The translations under genes and the position numbers were made by a program. Positions 6,763-9,884 of a stretch of 9,884 nt of DNA are shown piece after piece. This stretch comes from Bacillota bacterium. GTDB lineage: Bacteria; Bacillota; Clostridia; Christensenellales; CAG-138. Position 1 is the first letter of the stretch. Every line of letters begins with the position of its first letter. The notes beneath the pieces were generated by a model, which worked only from the letters and a program-made list of their open reading frames with translations, searched no databases and was not told the origin of the DNA. The DNA lies in NCBI GenBank assembly GCA_023409435.1, contig JAEYHP010000149.1, positions 1 through 9,884 on the forward strand. Reading direction: 5' to 3'.

Positions 6763-6820
6763 GGGCTGTTGCGCTAAGTGCATACGCCGAATAATTTTCA
6801 AGCACTTAGCGCGACAGTCC
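6763..6820. repeat. 19-bp inverted repeat between ygeY and ygeW
   Basis: Bases 6763-6781 are complementary to 6802-6820 with only two mismatches, both of which would be G-U pairs in RNA; the loop is 20 bases and AT-rich. It starts one base after the ygeY stop codon. There is no T run after it, so it is not a standard terminator, but such a stem could protect the ygeY 3' end, lower transcription into ygeW or be part of an interspersed repeat. Confidence 0.65.
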
Positions 6821-6828
6821 GGGTTCGT

Positions 6829-6874
6829 GCCCCGAACGGGGCAAAATCGATCCGGTGGATCGATTTTAGAGCCC
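6829..6874. repeat. Hairpin module, copy A
   Basis: GCCCC (6829-6833) and GGGGC (6838-6842) can form a small hairpin with a GAAC loop. Immediately next, AAAATCGAT (6843-6851) pairs with ATCGATTTT (6859-6867) around CCGGTGG, extended by CC/GG, and is followed by AGA and GCCC. GGGC (6839-6842) can alternatively pair with GCCC (6871-6874), so the two hairpins partly compete. A second copy with compensatory changes lies at 8404-8443, after ygeW. Confidence 0.65.
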
Positions 6875-6884
6875 TGTTTCATTT

Positions 6885-6913
6885 CGCATTATGCATTAAA
6901 AATGCTTAATGCG
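6885..6913. promoter_or_regulatory. Inverted repeat just upstream of ygeW, possible operator or leader hairpin
   Basis: CGCATTATGCATT (6885-6897) pairs with AATGCTTAATGCG (6901-6913) at 12 of 13 positions around an AAA spacer. It ends 22 bases before the ygeW ribosome binding site AGAGGAG (6936-6942). Both a DNA operator and an RNA leader hairpin fit; the sequence cannot separate the two. No convincing promoter was found in this gap: TATAAA at 6925-6930 would place the transcript start inside the ribosome binding site. Confidence 0.5.
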
Positions 6914-6948
6914 GCTGCTTAAACTATAAACATTTAGAGGAGATCAGA

Positions 6949-8151
6949 ATGAGCAACGTCAAAAAGTACACCGATAAACTTGCAAAGCTCAACTTCAGCG
7001 ACATGTACGACGGCGACTTCTTCCTGACCTGGGAAAAGAGCCGTGAAGAGCTTGAAGCCGTATTCACGGTAGCCGACGCGCTGCGGCACCTGAGGGAGAA
7101 CAACGTCTCCACCAAGATATTTGACAGCGGCCTGGGCATTTCACTGTTCCGCGATAATTCCACCCGTACCCGCTTCTCCTTCGCTTCCGCCTGCAACCTG
7201 CTGGGTCTCGAAGTACAGGACCTGGACGAAGGCAAAAGCCAGGTCGCCCATGGCGAAACCGTGCGCGAAACCGCGAACATGGTTTCCTTCATGGCAGACG
7301 TCATCGGCATCCGGGACGATATGTACATCGGCAAGGGCAATGCCTACATGCACGAAGTCGTTAACGCTGTTGCTGAAGGCAACAAGGCAGGCGTTCTGGA
7401 GCAGAAGCCCACCCTCGTCAACCTCCAGTGCGATATCGACCACCCCACTCAGTCCATGGCGGATATGCTCCACCTCATCCACGAGTTCGGCGGCGTGGAG
7501 AACCTCAAGGGTAAGAAGATCGCAATGAGTTGGGCGTACTCCCCCTCCTACGGCAAGCCTCTCTCCGTTCCCCAGGGTATCATTGGCCTGATGACCCGCA
7601 TGGGCATGGACGTCACGCTCGCGCATCCCGAGGGCTATGAAGTCATGAGCGAAGTCGTGGAAGTGGCGAAGGCCAACGCAGCGCAGTTTGGCGGCAAGTT
7701 TGAAATCACCAACTCCATGGCGGACGCATTCAAGGATGCGGACGTTGTGTACCCCAAGAGCTGGGCGCCCTTCAAGGCGATGGAAAAGCGCACGGAGCTG
7801 TATGGCAACGGCGATTTCGACGGCATCAAGGCGCTCGAAAAAGAGCTCCTCGCCCAGAATGCGCAGCATAAGGACTGGGAATGCACCGAAGAGCTCATGT
7901 CGCTCACCAAGGACGGCAAGGCGCTCTACATGCACTGCCTGCCTGCCGACATCTCCGGCGTAAGCTGCAAAGAGGGCGAAGTCGCGGCTACCGTGTTCGA
8001 CCGTTACCGCGATCCGCTTTACAAGGAAGCTTCCTTCAAGCCCTACATCATCGCGGCCATGATCTTCCTGGCGAAGGTCAAAAATCCGCAGAAGCTGCTG
8101 CTTCAGCTGGAGGAAAAGGGCAAGAAGCGCTGGAAGGGCATGGCTGACTAA
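6949..8151 (+). CDS. ygeW: YgeW-type knotted carbamoyltransferase
   Basis: A member of the aspartate/ornithine carbamoyltransferase superfamily, transferring a carbamoyl group between carbamoyl phosphate and an amine or ureido substrate in the cytoplasm. The 400-residue protein agrees closely with E. coli YgeW as I recall it. The carbamoyl-phosphate loop is FRDNSTRTRFS (67-77); CDIDHPTQSMAD (161-172) carries the DHPTQ motif; the middle block WAYSPSYGKPLSVPQG (195-210) and the C-terminal MHCLPADISGVSCKEGE (328-344) are diagnostic of this subfamily rather than of ordinary OTC or ATC. The physiological substrate of YgeW is not settled. The ATG at 6949 follows AGAGGAG (6936-6942) by 6 bases. It lies 187 bases after ygeY on the same strand, with only hairpins between, and is probably expressed with it. 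Tandem terminators follow. No carbamate kinase or ygeX is adjacent. Confidence 0.95.
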   Translation: MSNVKKYTDKLAKLNFSDMYDGDFFLTWEKSREELEAVFTVADALRHLRENNVSTKIFDSGLGISLFRDNSTRTRFSFASACNLLGLEVQDLDEGKSQVAHGETVRETANMVSFMADVIGIRDDMYIGKGNAYMHEVVNAVAEGNKAGVLEQKPTLVNLQCDIDHPTQSMADMLHLIHEFGGVENLKGKKIAMSWAYSPSYGKPLSVPQGIIGLMTRMGMDVTLAHPEGYEVMSEVVEVAKANAAQFGGKFEITNSMADAFKDADVVYPKSWAPFKAMEKRTELYGNGDFDGIKALEKELLAQNAQHKDWECTEELMSLTKDGKALYMHCLPADISGVSCKEGEVAATVFDRYRDPLYKEASFKPYIIAAMIFLAKVKNPQKLLLQLEEKGKKRWKGMAD

Positions 8152-8156
8152 TTTGG

Positions 8157-8196
8157 CCATGGATAACGCCCTACGGGCGTTATCCATGGTTTTTCT
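8157..8196 (+). terminator. Strong intrinsic terminator after ygeW
   Basis: A perfect 15-bp stem, CCATGGATAACGCCC (8157-8171) with GGGCGTTATCCATGG (8175-8189), closes a TAC loop and runs into TTTTTCT (8190-8196). It begins 5 bases after the ygeW stop codon and ends the regulator-ygeY-ygeW unit. Confidence 0.93.
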
Positions 8197-8203
8197 GTAG
8201 GTT

Positions 8204-8229
8204 AAAAGTGCGCGAAAGCGCACTTTTTT
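8204..8229. terminator. Second terminator with GAAA tetraloop, possibly bidirectional
   Basis: AAAAGTGCGC (8204-8213) pairs with GCGCACTTTT (8218-8227) around a GAAA tetraloop, with the T run continuing to 8229. The A run on the left would be a T run on the minus strand, so it could stop transcription from either side. It backs up the terminator at 8157-8196. Confidence 0.85.
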
Positions 8230-8285
8230 CGCAAATCTGACGCGCATGCACCCAAATGGCACATTCGGTAGTCTGCAAGGAATGC

Positions 8286-8351
8286 TGTGCAGCCGATGCT
8301 GCACAACCAATCGTTAGATTTGATTTAATATGGGGCTTCCCGTAGGGAAGC
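8286..8351. repeat. Two small perfect hairpins in the gap after ygeW
   Basis: TGTGCAGC (8286-8293) pairs with GCTGCACA (8298-8305) around CGAT, and GCTTCCC (8335-8341) pairs with GGGAAGC (8345-8351) around GTA. Neither has a T tail. With the next entry they form a run of hairpins across the 579-base gap between ygeW and the transporter gene. The minus-strand open frame across this region has no ribosome binding site or recognisable domain and is not called as a gene. Confidence 0.5.
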
Positions 8352-8362
8352 GGATTCGTTGA

Positions 8363-8443
8363 CCTTCGGCGGGGTACGCCTCGGCACTAGACCTGCAGGT
8401 CGTCGCCGAAGGGCAAAAACCAATCCGGCGAATTGGTTTTAGA
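8363..8443. repeat. Hairpin module, copy B, with a branched stem
   Basis: CCTTCGGCG (8363-8371) pairs perfectly with CGCCGAAGG (8404-8412), enclosing a 12-bp palindrome, GACCTGCAGGTC (8390-8401). Directly after it AAAACCAAT (8416-8424) pairs with ATTGGTTTT (8432-8440) around CCGGCGA and is followed by AGA. The second hairpin matches copy A at 6843-6870 in position, loop core and trailing TTTTAGA, with two compensatory base-pair changes in the stem. Confidence 0.65.
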
Positions 8444-8524
8444 ACACTGGGTACCTCTATGCGATCCCCCACCCCCCAAGGAAGGTTTGCCAGCACGCTG
8501 ATCGGCGCTCGACAAGACACGGCA

Positions 8525-8553
8525 TTGCAATTTGTGCCAAAAACCAGTAGAAT
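8525..8553 (+). promoter_or_regulatory. Candidate promoter directly before a terminator
   Basis: TTGCAA (8525-8530) and TAGAAT (8548-8553) match the consensus at four and five of six positions and are separated by exactly 17 bases. Transcription would begin near 8560, only a few bases before the terminator stem at 8565. This would give a transcript of about 40 bases unless read-through occurs into the transporter gene. Confidence 0.5.
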
Positions 8554-8564
8554 AAGTACGAACC

Positions 8565-8597
8565 GGGGGCTGCCATCAGGTCAGCCCCCTGCTTTTT
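8565..8597 (+). terminator. Intrinsic terminator in the leader of the transporter gene
   Basis: GGGGGCTG (8565-8572) pairs with CAGCCCCC (8582-8589) around a 9-base loop that can itself close by CC/GG; TTTTT follows at 8593-8597. No coding gene ends just upstream. It therefore either ends a non-coding transcript or serves as an attenuator for transcription started at 8525-8553. Confidence 0.8.
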
Positions 8598-8602
8598 AAG
8601 GC

Positions 8603-8634
8603 TTTGCCCGAGGTGTTCCGGCAAAACTTTTTTT
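8603..8634 (+). terminator. Second, weaker terminator-like hairpin
   Basis: TTTGCC (8603-8608) pairs with GGCAAA (8620-8625) around an 11-base loop and is followed, after AC, by seven T residues (8628-8634). It sits in tandem with the stronger terminator at 8565-8597. Confidence 0.5.
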
Positions 8635-8671
8635 AAATACGGCTCTGCACTTTTTTGGTAAGCAGCCGCTG

Positions 8672-8700
8672 TTCCAAAGGGTCCAGAGTGACGATATAAT
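8672..8700 (+). promoter_or_regulatory. Candidate promoter of the EamA transporter gene
   Basis: A perfect TATAAT (8695-8700) is preceded at 17 bases by a poor -35, TTCCAA (8672-8677). Transcription would start near 8707, just ahead of the ribosome binding site AGGAG (8715-8719). The weak -35 suggests an activator or low basal activity. Confidence 0.5.
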
Positions 8701-8730
8701 TTAGTGGGTTGAACAGGAGCTAAATCAAAA

Positions 8731-9615
8731 ATGAGTCAGGAACGGCGCGCCATGCTGCAGATGCTGCTGTGTGGCATCTTATGGAGCTTTGGCGGTATCC
8801 TCATCAAGCTTGTGCCCTGGAACGCGCTGGTCATCGCCGGGGTCAGAAGCGCGCTGACGGCCGTGGTGATGTTTGCGTATATGCGAAAGAGCAACATGCG
8901 CATCCTAGTAAACAAGCGGACGCTTGCGATAGGTGCCGTGACGTTCCTGGTGTTTGCGCTGTTCCTTTCTGCGAACAAGCTGACAACGGCGGCCAACGCA
9001 ATCGTGCTCCAGTATACCGCGCCGATTTATGTGCTGGTGTTTTCCGCGCTCTTCCTGCACGCAAAGGTGCGGCGGGGGGACGTAGTTGCGCTAGCATTTA
9101 CCATGATTGGCATCGGGCTCTTTTTCCTGGATCAGTTCGGCGCGGGCTCGGTATTGGGCGACTCGTTGGCGCTTATCTCCGGCGTATTCTTCGGGCTGAT
9201 GTTCTTTTTAAGTGGCGGCGTCTCGGAGGAAACGCGCATGAGCGGCCTATTTTTGGGTCAGATCATGACGGCAATCGTCGGCATTCCGCTCGCGTTTGTA
9301 TATGAAACGCCGGTCACCACAACGGCCGTGATCTGCATTGTGATCCTGGGCGTGGTGCAGCTCGCCTTTCCGTACATCCTGTACAGCAAGGCGGTGAAGC
9401 ATTGCTCGCCGCTGATGTGTTCCATCATATCGGTGGTGGAGCCGCTCTTAAACCCCGTATGGGTGTTCCTCTTCATGGGGGAACAGCCGAGCTATTGGGC
9501 GCTTGTTGGCGGCGTGGTCGTGCTTGTGACCATCACCCTCTGGTGCGTATGGGGAGAAAAGGAGAAACAGAAGGCGGCATTGGCGGGACAAGTTCCTTTG
9601 GAACAGCAATCATAG
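8731..9615 (+). CDS. DMT superfamily EamA-type transporter
   Basis: A 294-residue integral membrane protein with the double EamA repeat of the drug/metabolite transporter superfamily: ten predicted membrane segments in two halves, about 8-133 and 142-274. The first half starts with the typical MLLCGILWSFGGILIK (11-26) and includes NAIVLQYTAPIYVLVFSALFL (from residue 88). The second half contains the equivalent SPLMCSIISVVEPLLNPVW (from residue 226), both being the Pro-containing helix-4 signature of each repeat. Members export amino acids, metabolites or drugs, and substrate cannot be predicted from sequence. The ATG at 8731 follows AGGAG (8715-8719) by 11 bases, a rather long spacing. It is separated from ygeW by four terminators and at least one promoter, so it is not clearly part of the ygeY-ygeW unit. 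The topoisomerase gene follows after 44 bases. Confidence 0.92.
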   Translation: MSQERRAMLQMLLCGILWSFGGILIKLVPWNALVIAGVRSALTAVVMFAYMRKSNMRILVNKRTLAIGAVTFLVFALFLSANKLTTAANAIVLQYTAPIYVLVFSALFLHAKVRRGDVVALAFTMIGIGLFFLDQFGAGSVLGDSLALISGVFFGLMFFLSGGVSEETRMSGLFLGQIMTAIVGIPLAFVYETPVTTTAVICIVILGVVQLAFPYILYSKAVKHCSPLMCSIISVVEPLLNPVWVFLFMGEQPSYWALVGGVVVLVTITLWCVWGEKEKQKAALAGQVPLEQQS

Positions 9616-9659
9616 TATTTCACGGGTTGTGAAGCCTGAGTATTCGCATAGGAGAAGCT

Positions 9660-9884
9660 ATGGACTATAACGTATCCAGCATACAGGTAATGGAAGGGTT
9701 GGACGCCGTGCGCATGCGCCCGGGGATGTATATCGGCTCCACCGGCGCGCGGGGGCTACACCATATGCTCTGGGAGATCGTGGACAACGCGATCGACGAG
9801 GCGGCAAACGGCTACGCTACCACCGTGGACGTCACCCTGCATGCGGACAATTCCGTGACTGTCGTGGACGACGGGCGCGGCATC
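9660..9884 (+). CDS. parE: Type II topoisomerase subunit B, N-terminal part (ParE, or GyrB); cut by window end
   Basis: The first 75 codons of a GHKL-ATPase topoisomerase subunit. The translated start contains the lead motif SSIQVMEGLDAVRMRPGMYIG (from residue 6), then GLHHMLWEIVDNAIDEAANGY, where EIVDNAIDEA is the Bergerat-fold N box with the catalytic Glu and Mg-binding Asn, and finally DDGRGI, the G1 box, at the window edge. ParE supplies the ATPase of topoisomerase IV, which separates daughter chromosomes; GyrB is the close paralogue in gyrase. The wording HMLWEIVDNAIDEAANGY looks more like clostridial ParE than GyrB, but the fragment is too short to be certain, and a following parC would settle it. 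The ATG at 9660 follows AGGAG (9650-9654) by 5 bases. The short 44-base gap after the transporter, with no terminator, allows co-transcription. Confidence 0.9.
   Translation, partial: MDYNVSSIQVMEGLDAVRMRPGMYIGSTGARGLHHMLWEIVDNAIDEAANGYATTVDVTLHADNSVTVVDDGRGI

Noticed and set aside
6819..6834. GGGTTCG followed by GCCCC, resembling a tRNA T arm
   Set aside because: The stem does not close properly and no anticodon arm, D arm or acceptor stem can be built around it; it belongs to the hairpin module.
6925..6930. TATAAA as a -10 box for ygeW
   Set aside because: No -35 at usable spacing and the transcript would start within the ribosome binding site.
7141..8310. Long open frame on the minus strand antisense to ygeW (389 codons)
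   Set aside because: Same reason; it also runs through two terminators and starts without a ribosome binding site.
8466..8478. C-rich run (five C, A, six C) as a possible G-quadruplex on the minus strand
   Set aside because: Only two G runs are present; four are needed for an ordinary quadruplex.
8314..8520. Minus-strand open frame of 68 codons in the gap after ygeW
   Set aside because: Composed of translated hairpin repeats, with no domain and no ribosome binding site.

Overview
The window looks like chromosomal DNA of a moderately GC-rich anaerobic member of the Clostridia (Bacillota). The evidence is strong AGGAGG-type ribosome binding sites, a DUF1292 protein, an LCP-family cell-wall ligase, a YheO-like regulator and the start of a ParE/GyrB gene. 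The genus cannot be fixed from the sequence alone. No mobile-element genes, CRISPR array, rRNA or tRNA were found.

Layout from left to right. An upstream gene ends at a terminator (43-71). Next is a small zinc-ribbon membrane protein (149-622). A 325-base gap follows, holding two hairpins that share a loop motif and a structured element, and it ends in a promoter for glgA, glycogen synthase (948-2435). An LCP (LytR-CpsA-Psr) protein (2603-4030) follows from its own promoter and meets a convergent acidic DUF1292 protein (4464-4129, minus strand) across a pair of hairpins. Divergent from DUF1292 is a three-gene set on the plus strand: a YheO-like PAS/HTH regulator (4726-5340), a YgeY-type M20 metallohydrolase (5400-6761) and a YgeW-type 'knotted' carbamoyltransferase (6949-8151). 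Two strong terminators close that set. A 579-base gap rich in hairpins, with a promoter placed just before two further terminators, leads to a DMT/EamA transporter (8731-9615). The window ends inside the N-terminal ATPase domain of a type II topoisomerase B subunit, probably ParE (9660 onward).

The most interesting part is the regulator-ygeY-ygeW set. In E. coli and many gut anaerobes, ygeW and ygeY sit with ygeX, ssnA, ygfK, a hydantoinase, xanthine-dehydrogenase-like genes and often a carbamate kinase, in a locus tied to anaerobic purine/urate breakdown. Here only the hydrolase and carbamoyltransferase are present, under an apparent dedicated regulator. Either the pathway is split around the genome or the pair does a narrower job. 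The gaps on both sides of ygeW each hold a copy of a short hairpin module whose stems differ by compensatory base changes, which points to a structured interspersed repeat. The remaining genes (glycogen synthesis, wall polymer attachment, topoisomerase) are ordinary housekeeping functions.
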